Below, piece after piece: positions 7,433-13,293 of a DNA stretch of 13,293 bases. The position numbers and the translations under genes are program-made. This DNA is from Lysobacterales bacterium (GTDB taxonomy: Bacteria; Pseudomonadota; Gammaproteobacteria; Xanthomonadales; SZUA-36), in the NCBI GenBank assembly GCA_013213875.1, contig JABSSV010000326.1:1-13293 (forward strand), written 5' to 3'. Under the pieces are notes generated by a model. It did no database searches and was not told where the DNA came from. It saw only the letters and a list, made by a program, of their open reading frames with translations. The first letter of the stretch is position 1, and each line of letters begins with the position of its first letter.

Positions 7433-10132
7433 TCAGGCGGCGGCACTGGCACCGGCGGGCGGTGCATCATGGGCCAGTTGGCGCAGCACATAGTGCAAGA
7501 TGCCACCGTGCCGGTAGTACTCGATTTCTTTCGGTGTATCGAGGCGCACCGTGGCGGTGAATTGAATTTCAACCCCGTCTTCCTTGCGCGCAGTGACGTC
7601 TACCGTCTCCGCGGTGCCGTCGCCCAGACCGGTAATGCTGAAGGTTTCAGAGCCATCCAGCCCCAGCGAATCAGCATTCTCACCGGCCAAGAAGTTCAGG
7701 GGCAAGACGCCCATGCCGATGAGGTTGGAGCGGTGGATACGCTCAAAGCTTTCCGTGATCACGGCTTTCACGCCCAGTAGCTGCGTACCCTTGGCGGCCC
7801 AGTCACGAGAGGAACCCGTGCCGTATTCCTTGCCGGCGAGCACCACCAGGGGAATCTGCTCAGCCTGATAGCGCATGGCGGCATCATAGATACTCATCTG
7901 CTCACCATGGGGCTGCATGCGGGTCCAGCCACCTTCCGTGCCGGGCGCCAGCTGATTGCGCAGGCGCACATTGGCAAAGGTGCCACGCATCATGACCTCA
8001 TGGTTGCCACGGCGTGACCCATAGGAATTGAAATCAACGCGCGCAATACCCTTGGATTTGAGATAAATACCTGCCGGTGAATCCTCGCTGATGGCACCGG
8101 CCGGAGAGATGTGATCCGTGGTGATCGAGTCACCCAGTTTGGCCAGGCAGCGTGCGCCTTCCAGATCCCGAATGCCGGGCGGCTCCATGCCCATATCGAC
8201 AAAGTAGGGCGGATTCTGAATGTAGGTGGAGTCGTCCTGCCAGGCGAACATATCGCCCACGGGGGTATCGATGTTCTGCCAACGCTCACAGCCGTCAAAA
8301 ACCGAACGGTAACTGGCCTGAAACATGTCGCGGGTCACGTGCTGGTTCACCACTTCCTGAATCTCATGCGCGCTGGGCCACAGCTCACGCAGGTAAACCG
8401 GAGCACCGTCAGCGTTCACGCCCAGCGGTTCCTGCGTGATGTCGATGTTCATGCTACCGGCTAGCGCATAGGCCACCACCAGCGGTGGTGACGCCAGATA
8501 GTTCATTTTCACATCGGCATGGACGCGGCCCTCGAAGTTGCGGTTCCCCGACAGGACAGAGCAGGCCACCAGATCATTGGCGCGAATCGCATCGCCAATT
8601 TCCTGCGGCAGTGGACCGGAATTACCAATGCAGGTGGTACAGCCATAACCCACCACGTGGAAACCTAATGCTTCCAGATCATCCATGAGCCCGGCCTGTT
8701 CCAGATAGTCCGTGACCACCCGGGAACCTGGCCCAAGGGAGGTTTTGACCCAGGGTTTAACCCGCACACCGGCCCGGACCGCGTTACGCGCCAGCAAACC
8801 CGCAGCCAGCATAACCGCTGGATTGGAGGTGTTGGTGCAGGAGGTAATGGCGGCAATGACCACGGCGCCATCGTTCAGATCAAAGGTCATGCCATCGCGC
8901 GTTACCGGCACCGAAGCCCCCGTGTCCTCTTCGCTGGCAAGCCCACCGTGATGCTCCCGGTAGTTGGCGCGCGCCGCGCTAAGCAGGACCCGGTCCTGGG
9001 GACGCTTGGGCCCGGCCAGGGAGGGCACCACGTCACTCATATCCAGTTCCAATACCGTGCTGTAGACCGCATCCGGTGCGCTATCATCGCGCCACAAGCC
9101 CTGGGCACGCGCATAGGCCCCGGTTAGCGCGACCTGCTCCTCACTGCGGCCGGACAGACGCATGTAGTTCAGTGCTTCCTCGTCAATGGGGAAAATACCG
9201 CAGGTGGCGCCGTATTCTGGTGCCATATTGGCGATGGTGGCCCGGTCTGCTAGCGGCAATTCGTTCAAACCCTCACCAAAGAACTCAACAAATTTGCCCA
9301 CCACGCCCAGCTCGCGCAGCATCTCGACCACGGTTAGCACCAGGTCCGTGGCGGTGGCGCCTTCAGACAGCTTGCCGGTCAGTTTAAAACCGACCACTTG
9401 GGGAATCAGCATGGTGATGGCCTGACCCAGCATGGCGGCCTCAGCCTCGATGCCACCGACGCCCCAGCCCAGCACGCCAATGCCATTGATCATGGTCGTG
9501 TGCGAATCCGTGCCCACCACCGTATCCGGATAGGCCATGAGCTGCCCCTTTTGCTCCGCACCAAAAATAACCCGCGCCAGATGCTCAAGATTCACCTGGT
9601 GCACAATGCCCGTGTTCGGCGGTACCACCTTGAAATTGCTGAAGGCGTTCTGGCCCCAGCGCAGGAAACTGTAACGCTCCTTGTTGCGTTTGAACTCAAT
9701 CAGATTGTTCAGATCCAGTGCGTCATGGGAGCCGAATTTGTCTACCTGAATGGAATGGTCGATGACCAGTTCCGCCGGTGACAGGGGATTAATAAGATTG
9801 GGATCGCCGCCCAGCTTCTGCATGGCGTCGCGCATGGCCGCCAGATCGACGATGGCGGGAACACCCGTAAAGTCCTGGAGCACCACGCGAGCTGGCGTGA
9901 AGGCAATTTCCGTATCGGGTTCAGCCTGCGGGTCCCAGTTGGCCAGTGCTTCAATATCACCGCGCGTAACGTCAATACCGTCTTCATGGCGCAAAAGATT
10001 TTCGAGCAACACTTTCAGGGAGAAAGGCAGGCGGCTGATGTCATGTTGTTGACTGAGTACCGGCAGGCTGTAGTAACCGTACTGCTGGCCATTACAGTCC
10101 AGCGTTCTGTAGCAGGCGAATGAATCGGCCAT
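7433..10132 (-). CDS. acnA: Aconitate hydratase A
   Basis: Aconitase interconverts citrate and isocitrate in the TCA and glyoxylate cycles; it is cytoplasmic and carries a [4Fe-4S] cluster. The 899 residues match the AcnA/IRP1-type length (E. coli AcnA about 891). The three cluster cysteines are present: Cys432 in SCTNTSNP, and Cys498 and Cys501 in GYGCTTCIGNSGP. VGTDSHTTMINGIGVLGWG is at 206-224. The C-terminal swivel domain has GDSITTDHISPAG (667-679) and GKEYGTGSSRDWAAKG (767-782). The short Ala/Pro-rich tail (PPAGASAAA) is unremarkable. The ATG at 10132 is preceded by GGGAG (complement of 10140-10144) at seven bases. It is of the AcnA type, not AcnB. It lies downstream of hflD in the same direction, with a 130-base gap that seems to hold its own promoter and a leader hairpin. 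AcnA apo-proteins can bind RNA in other bacteria; that is known of the family, not shown here. Confidence 0.97.
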   Translation of the reverse strand: MADSFACYRTLDCNGQQYGYYSLPVLSQQHDISRLPFSLKVLLENLLRHEDGIDVTRGDIEALANWDPQAEPDTEIAFTPARVVLQDFTGVPAIVDLAAMRDAMQKLGGDPNLINPLSPAELVIDHSIQVDKFGSHDALDLNNLIEFKRNKERYSFLRWGQNAFSNFKVVPPNTGIVHQVNLEHLARVIFGAEQKGQLMAYPDTVVGTDSHTTMINGIGVLGWGVGGIEAEAAMLGQAITMLIPQVVGFKLTGKLSEGATATDLVLTVVEMLRELGVVGKFVEFFGEGLNELPLADRATIANMAPEYGATCGIFPIDEEALNYMRLSGRSEEQVALTGAYARAQGLWRDDSAPDAVYSTVLELDMSDVVPSLAGPKRPQDRVLLSAARANYREHHGGLASEEDTGASVPVTRDGMTFDLNDGAVVIAAITSCTNTSNPAVMLAAGLLARNAVRAGVRVKPWVKTSLGPGSRVVTDYLEQAGLMDDLEALGFHVVGYGCTTCIGNSGPLPQEIGDAIRANDLVACSVLSGNRNFEGRVHADVKMNYLASPPLVVAYALAGSMNIDITQEPLGVNADGAPVYLRELWPSAHEIQEVVNQHVTRDMFQASYRSVFDGCERWQNIDTPVGDMFAWQDDSTYIQNPPYFVDMGMEPPGIRDLEGARCLAKLGDSITTDHISPAGAISEDSPAGIYLKSKGIARVDFNSYGSRRGNHEVMMRGTFANVRLRNQLAPGTEGGWTRMQPHGEQMSIYDAAMRYQAEQIPLVVLAGKEYGTGSSRDWAAKGTQLLGVKAVITESFERIHRSNLIGMGVLPLNFLAGENADSLGLDGSETFSITGLGDGTAETVDVTARKEDGVEIQFTATVRLDTPKEIEYYRHGGILHYVLRQLAHDAPPAGASAAA

Positions 10133-10157
10133 AAAGGGTCTCCCATGGTTTTGGCTG

Positions 10158-10174
10158 CGGCCGCAGGGCGGCCG
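10158..10174 (-). other. GC-rich hairpin in the acnA leader
   Basis: CGGCCGC (10158-10164) and GCGGCCG (10168-10174) form a perfect 7-bp stem with a three-base loop, on the transcribed leader of acnA 13 bases upstream of its ribosome binding site. It overlaps a 12-base palindrome, CTGCGGCCGCAG (10155-10166). No T tract follows, so it is not an intrinsic terminator of the mnmA-hflD transcript. It may influence acnA translation or mRNA stability, or may simply reflect high G+C content. Confidence 0.4.
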
Positions 10175-10218
10175 GGGCTATCGTTCTGCGCCTGCGCCCG
10201 AGGCGGCGGCACATTCTT

Positions 10219-10224
10219 ATTATC
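10219..10224 (-). promoter_or_regulatory. Candidate -10 element of an acnA promoter
   Basis: On the reverse strand GATAAT (complement of 10219-10224) matches five of six positions of TATAAT and sits in the only AT-rich patch of the hflD-acnA gap. Transcription would start about 80 bases before the acnA start codon. The -35 region 17 bases upstream (TGTGAA) matches poorly, so activation by a regulator or read-through from hflD remains possible. Confidence 0.3.
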
Positions 10225-10262
10225 ACTGATGTGGCGGGCGCTTCACAGACACGGGCGCGCGT

Positions 10263-10871
10263 TTAGCTGCCAAGCAAGGCTTCCGTTTGCTGCAGGATGC
10301 GTCGGCGTCCGAAAATCAGGCTGAACCGTCCCCCGCCGCTTTGGCGCCAGAGCACGGCGGAACGCAGACCGGCAAAGAGCAGGGCACGTATCCATGCGAT
10401 GGTGCGTGGCGCCTGCAAGTACTGGGGGTTGCCCTGCACCATAATGCGGGGGCTTAGCTGCGATACGGTTTTCTTATACAGCGCCGCCAGCTGCTCAGCC
10501 TGGTACTCCTCGGCCTCGTGGGGCTCCAGATCACGGCTCTGATGGATAATGTCGCTGAGCGCCGCGCCAGTGGTATGGAGCATGGCGCGGTTGGCCGTAA
10601 ACGGCTTTTGCAGGCGCAGGAGACAGACCGCATGCTGAAGTGACTCCGCGTGCGGGTGTGTACCGCTGAAGACCGCATGCACCGTTTCCAGCCCCAGGCG
10701 CATGCGTTGCCGGTCACCGTAGATTTCGTCCACGTTCGCGCTTTCGAGACGAAATACGCTGGCAAGGCTGGCGCTGGCCGCATAGCCGGACCAGGTGCCA
10801 TGGCGAGCCGCCTGGCGAACCAGTTCCGTGGCCTGCATGACCCCCGCGAGGGCAAGCGCCTGCTGACTCAT
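10263..10871 (-). CDS. hflD: HflD homologue (high frequency lysogenization protein)
   Basis: HflD is a membrane-associated cytoplasmic protein of gammaproteobacteria. In E. coli it binds the lambda CII protein and lowers its stability and activity; its normal cell role is unclear. The 202 residues compare with about 213 in E. coli. Recognisable stretches are ALALAGVMQATELV (5-18), RLGLETVHAVFSG (58-70), SPRIMVQGNPQYLQ (140-153) and the best-conserved C-terminal block, IRALLFAGLRSAVLW (161-175) followed by GGGR. Its ATG overlaps the mnmA stop codon (ATGA, 10868-10871), a sign of translational coupling, and no independent ribosome site is obvious. The mnmA-hflD order is the same in E. coli; there purB follows, while here acnA does. 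Confidence 0.92.
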   Translation of the reverse strand: MSQQALALAGVMQATELVRQAARHGTWSGYAASASLASVFRLESANVDEIYGDRQRMRLGLETVHAVFSGTHPHAESLQHAVCLLRLQKPFTANRAMLHTTGAALSDIIHQSRDLEPHEAEEYQAEQLAALYKKTVSQLSPRIMVQGNPQYLQAPRTIAWIRALLFAGLRSAVLWRQSGGGRFSLIFGRRRILQQTEALLGS

Positions 10872-12010
10872 GAGCGCCGTGCCTGTTCCATAGGAGGTGC
10901 GTTCATGGTGTCAATAATACCGCCTCCCAGGCATTCGTCACCGTCATAGAGCACCAGTGACTGGCCCGGTGTCGCTGCTCGCTGTGGCTGGTCGAAGCGC
11001 ACCACCATGCCTTGTTCGTCCAAGCGCTCCAGCGTGCAGGCCTGATCCTGCTGCCGGTAGCGCAGTTTGGCGCCGAAGCGCTGCCCCGGCTCCGGTGCCT
11101 CACCCGCTATCCAGGTGAGTTGACTGGCCACCACGCGGTCCGCCAGCAGCCAGGGATGGTCATGTCCCTGACCCACATAAAGCACGTTGTTATCAAGATC
11201 CTTGTGAAGCACGTACCAGGGGGCGTCCGGATAGCCTTTGACGCCGCCGATACCCAGGCCCTGACGCTGCCCCAGCGTATAGAACATGAGCCCGTCGTGG
11301 GTCCCGATGTGCTGGCCGTCGGGCGTACAGACAGGCCCCTCTGCGCCATCAATGTAGGCTGACAGGAACGCTTTGAAGTTTCTCTCGCCGATAAAGCAGA
11401 TGCCGGTCGAATCCTTCTTGTCGTGCACCGCAAAGCCGGCTGTTTGCGCTAATTCGCGCACCGCGCCTTTCTCCAGTTCGCCCACGGGAAACCGGGTGCG
11501 TGCCAGCTGCTCGTGCCCGATGGCATAGAGGAAGTAGCTCTGGTCCTTGTTGTGGTCCAGGCCGCGCAGCAGGCGGGCCTTGCCATCTCGCCAGCCACTG
11601 CGACAGTAATGACCGGTGGCGATACATTCTGCGCCCAGGTCTTCCGCATGCTCGAGGAATGTCTTGAATTTGATTTCCCGGTTGCAGAGGATGTCCGGGT
11701 TCGGCGTGCGCCCGGCCCGGTACTCTGCCAGAAATATCTCGAACACCTGGTCCCAGTACTCGTCGGCGAAATTTCGCGTGTGCAGGGGCAGTCCAAGGCG
11801 CTCGGCAACGGCGCGCGCATCGGCGGCGTCCTCTTCAGCGGGGCAGGTGCCAAAGCGATCATCTTCTTCCCAGTTCTTCATGAACATGCCTTCAATGGGC
11901 ACGCCCGCGCGCTGCAGTAACAGGGCTGAAACAGACGAATCAACGCCGCCTGACATGGCCACCATGGTCAATGCATTATGCTGTTGATCGAAGTAAGGGT
12001 TGGTTTCCAT
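10868..12010 (-). CDS. mnmA: tRNA-specific 2-thiouridylase MnmA
   Basis: MnmA (TrmU) adds sulfur to U34 of the Lys, Glu and Gln tRNAs, using ATP and a persulfide relayed by the Tus proteins; it is cytoplasmic. The PP-loop motif SGGVDSS is at residues 20-26. The two catalytic cysteines lie in the expected contexts: Cys109 in NPDILCNREIKFK and Cys205 in DSTGICFIGERNF. TGHYCR (132-137), KDQSYFLY (155-162) and TLGQRQGLGIGG (245-256) are also typical. The start at 12010 gives 380 residues. It has GGAG (complement of 12019-12022) eight bases upstream, whereas an in-frame ATG at 12034 has no ribosome site and overlaps the predicted -10 box. The stop overlaps the hflD start. It is divergent from clpS across 140 bases. 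No anomalies. Confidence 0.97.
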   Translation of the reverse strand: METNPYFDQQHNALTMVAMSGGVDSSVSALLLQRAGVPIEGMFMKNWEEDDRFGTCPAEEDAADARAVAERLGLPLHTRNFADEYWDQVFEIFLAEYRAGRTPNPDILCNREIKFKTFLEHAEDLGAECIATGHYCRSGWRDGKARLLRGLDHNKDQSYFLYAIGHEQLARTRFPVGELEKGAVRELAQTAGFAVHDKKDSTGICFIGERNFKAFLSAYIDGAEGPVCTPDGQHIGTHDGLMFYTLGQRQGLGIGGVKGYPDAPWYVLHKDLDNNVLYVGQGHDHPWLLADRVVASQLTWIAGEAPEPGQRFGAKLRYRQQDQACTLERLDEQGMVVRFDQPQRAATPGQSLVLYDGDECLGGGIIDTMNAPPMEQARRS

Positions 12011-12018
12011 AGCATGTG

Positions 12019-12022
12019 CTCC
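12019..12022 (-). promoter_or_regulatory. Ribosome binding site fixing the mnmA start
   Basis: GGAG on the reverse strand lies eight bases before the ATG at 12010 (METNPYF). It lies inside the frame of the alternative upstream ATG at 12034, which itself has only a C-rich stretch before it. Confidence 0.6.
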
Positions 12023-12032
12023 GGCCTGCAGC

Positions 12033-12062
12033 ATTAATGGGGGTGGCCTGGCGCAATGTCAA
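12033..12062 (-). promoter_or_regulatory. Probable sigma70-type promoter of mnmA-hflD
   Basis: On the reverse strand a perfect -35 hexamer TTGACA (complement of 12057-12062) is followed after 18 bases by ATTAAT (complement of 12033-12038; four of six matches, four positions in the T-A-rich core). Transcription would start near 12026, just before the ribosome binding site at 12019-12022, giving a leader of about 16 bases. With a 17-base spacer the -10 would read CATTAA, a worse match. Confidence 0.5.
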
Positions 12063-12116
12063 ACCAGCCGATCGCTGATTGCGGGGCTGAAATTTGTGGC
12101 GTGTGCCCCCAAATCT

Positions 12117-12144
12117 TTGTGCATCTGACAGGCTGAGATACACT
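12117..12144 (+). promoter_or_regulatory. Weak candidate promoter close to the clpS start
   Basis: TTGTGC (12117-12122) and TACACT (12139-12144; four of six matches) are 16 bases apart. The -10 box ends six bases before the clpS ATG, so transcription would start at or next to the start codon, giving a leaderless or near-leaderless mRNA. The match is weak, and a promoter further upstream in 12060-12110 is not excluded. Confidence 0.2.
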
Positions 12145-12150
12145 CAAAGT

Positions 12151-12471
12151 ATGGCAAAGGATCTGGAATCACAACAGGGTCGCGGGGTAGCGCTCGAGGA
12201 AGCGCGCCCGGAGGTCAAGAAGCCACCTATGTACAAGGTGCTGCTGCTCAATGACGACTTCACGCCCATGGATTTCGTGGTCGACGTGCTGAAGATTTTT
12301 TTCAGCATGGGGCACGATCGTGCCACGCAGATCATGCTGCATGTACACACGCGCGGGAAAGGCGTGTGCGGCGTTTTCACTTTTGAAATCGCAGAAACCA
12401 AAGTAGCGCAGGTCAACGAGTTCTCACGTCAAAACGAGCATCCGCTCAAATGCACCATGGAGAAGGCCTGA
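12151..12471 (+). CDS. clpS: ATP-dependent Clp protease adaptor ClpS
   Basis: ClpS is the bacterial N-recognin: it binds proteins with Leu, Phe, Tyr or Trp at the N-terminus and delivers them to ClpAP. The product from the ATG at 12151 is 106 residues, the same length as E. coli ClpS. After a variable, charged N-terminal tail of about 25 residues the core begins MYKVLLLNDDFTPMDFV (27-43). Pocket residues Asn34, Asp35 and His66 (in MLHVHTRGKG) are present. The C-terminus, NEHPLKCTMEKA, is almost identical to E. coli. The frame stays open upstream to a TTG at 12094, but the extra residues do not resemble ClpS and that start has no support. No clear Shine-Dalgarno site precedes the ATG. clpA follows 35 bases downstream in the usual order. 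Confidence 0.97.
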   Translation: MAKDLESQQGRGVALEEARPEVKKPPMYKVLLLNDDFTPMDFVVDVLKIFFSMGHDRATQIMLHVHTRGKGVCGVFTFEIAETKVAQVNEFSRQNEHPLKCTMEKA

Positions 12472-12506
12472 TCAGGGCGGCTCCGGGCTACGCGAGGTAA
12501 ATAACA

Positions 12507-13293
12507 ATGTTCAGTAAAGAGCTGGAAGTGACCATTTCCGAGGCCTATCAGGAGGCCAGAAATCAGCGGCACGAATTTCTGACCGTCGAGCATCTTTTGC
12601 TGGCGCTGCTCAATAACTCTGATGCGGCGGCGGTGCTGCGCGCGCTCAATGCTGATCTGGAAAAACTGCGGGCCGAGCTGGTACAGGTGATCGAGGAAAC
12701 CGTGCCGCAGCTGGGCGATGAGGATAATCGGGATACCCAGCCAACCATCGGCTTTCAGCGGGTGCTCCAGCGAGCCCTCTACCACGTGCAATCTTCTGGC
12801 AAGCAGGAGGTAACGGGCACCAATGTGCTAATCGCCCTGTTCAGTGAGAAGGACTCTTACGCGACCTATCTGCTGAACAAGAATGATCTCACGCGCCTGG
12901 ACGTCGTGAACTATGTCTCCCATGGCATTGCGCCGCTGGAAGAAGACGGCGCCGGCGGAGAGTCGCAAAGCGCTGAGGCTCCGGAGGAGGCCGTTGACGC
13001 ATCCAAAAGTCCGTTGGATCTCTATGCCAGCAATCTGAACGAACGGGCAGCGGCGGGCCTGATTGACCCCCTAATAGGCCGCGATGCGGAAATCGAGCGC
13101 ACGATCCAGGTGCTGTGTCGACGGCGCAAGAACAACCCGCTTTTCGTTGGCGAAGCCGGCGTGGGCAAGACCGCCATGGCGGAGGGGCTGGCGCTGCGCG
13201 TGGTGGAAGAGACGGTGCCGGAAGTGTTGCGGGATGCGGTGATCTACTCACTGGACCTGGGCGCGCTGCTGGCTGGAACGAAATACCGCGGTG
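12507..13293 (+). CDS. clpA: ATP-dependent Clp protease ATP-binding subunit ClpA, 3' end cut by the window edge
   Basis: ClpA is the AAA+ unfoldase that feeds substrates, including those brought by ClpS, into the ClpP peptidase. I translated 262 complete codons from the ATG at 12507 to the edge. The N-domain, which docks ClpS, covers residues 1 to about 143 and starts MFSKELEVTISEAYQEARNQ, with the two Clp-N repeats (HEFLTVEHLLLALL; QEVTGTNVLIALFSE). An acidic linker (EEDGAGGESQSAEAPEE, 145-161) leads to the first AAA+ module with LIGRDAEIERTIQVL (189-203) and Walker A GEAGVGKT (215-222). E. coli ClpA has about 758 residues, so two thirds is outside the window, including the ClpP-binding loop. 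GAGG at 12494-12497 is nine bases before the ATG. It follows clpS by 35 bases, almost certainly in one operon. Confidence 0.96.
   Translation, partial: MFSKELEVTISEAYQEARNQRHEFLTVEHLLLALLNNSDAAAVLRALNADLEKLRAELVQVIEETVPQLGDEDNRDTQPTIGFQRVLQRALYHVQSSGKQEVTGTNVLIALFSEKDSYATYLLNKNDLTRLDVVNYVSHGIAPLEEDGAGGESQSAEAPEEAVDASKSPLDLYASNLNERAAAGLIDPLIGRDAEIERTIQVLCRRRKNNPLFVGEAGVGKTAMAEGLALRVVEETVPEVLRDAVIYSLDLGALLAGTKYRG

Noticed and set aside
12011..12034. A longer mnmA starting at the ATG at 12034.
   Set aside because: It has no ribosome site and overlaps the predicted -10 box; the ATG at 12010 has GGAG at the right distance.
12094..12150. An N-terminal extension of clpS from a TTG at 12094.
   Set aside because: The extra 19 residues have no ClpS character, and the ATG at 12151 gives exactly the family length of 106 residues.
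12429..12791. A 120-codon reverse-strand frame across the end of clpS and the start of clpA.
   Set aside because: It is antisense to two certain genes, and the clpA sense translation is perfect through this region.
1..13293. Mobile elements, CRISPR arrays, tandem repeats, tRNA or rRNA genes, and defence islands.
   Set aside because: I saw no transposase, integrase, repeated spacer pattern, attachment site or RNA gene signature. Nearly all of the DNA is accounted for by housekeeping genes.

Overview
The window is an ordinary chromosomal segment of moderately high G+C content from a gammaproteobacterium. That placement rests mainly on hflD (a gammaproteobacterial family) overlapping mnmA, and on a clpS-clpA pair next to them. 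In Pseudomonas, from memory, clpA-clpS and mnmA-hflD also lie close together. I cannot assign a genus. I see no insertion sequence, phage, CRISPR, rRNA or tRNA gene, and no multi-gene defence or biosynthetic island.

Left part (1-4202): the 5' end of a long-chain acyl-CoA synthetase gene (fadD) runs leftward off the window. It is divergent from a rightward pair: a GCS2-type glutamate-cysteine-ligase-like protein fused to two CBS domains, and, 8 bases on, a small lipoprotein of unknown function. The 260-base divergent region holds a good sigma70-like promoter for the GCS2-CBS gene. A strong GC-rich stem-loop starts almost exactly at its expected transcription start.

Middle (4203-10132): an Lhr-family superfamily 2 helicase gene runs rightward and faces acnA, which runs leftward. 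Their stop codons are about 50 bases apart with a perfect 8-bp hairpin between them. The helicase has a complete Lhr core plus about 200 further residues, but lacks most of the long C-terminal region of E. coli-type Lhr, so it looks naturally shortened at the acnA junction.

Right part (10133-13293): mnmA and hflD overlap by four bases (ATGA) and run leftward toward acnA. Divergent from them, clpS and the first part of clpA run rightward to the window edge. ClpS is the N-degron adaptor that feeds substrates to ClpAP. MnmA makes the 2-thiouridine at the tRNA wobble position.

The genes are mostly core metabolism and housekeeping: fatty-acid activation, TCA cycle, tRNA thiolation, protein quality control and DNA repair. 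The most distinctive items are the uncharacterised GCS2-CBS fusion with its lipoprotein partner and 5' stem-loop, and the shortened Lhr. I found no clear previously undescribed system; these are the best leads.
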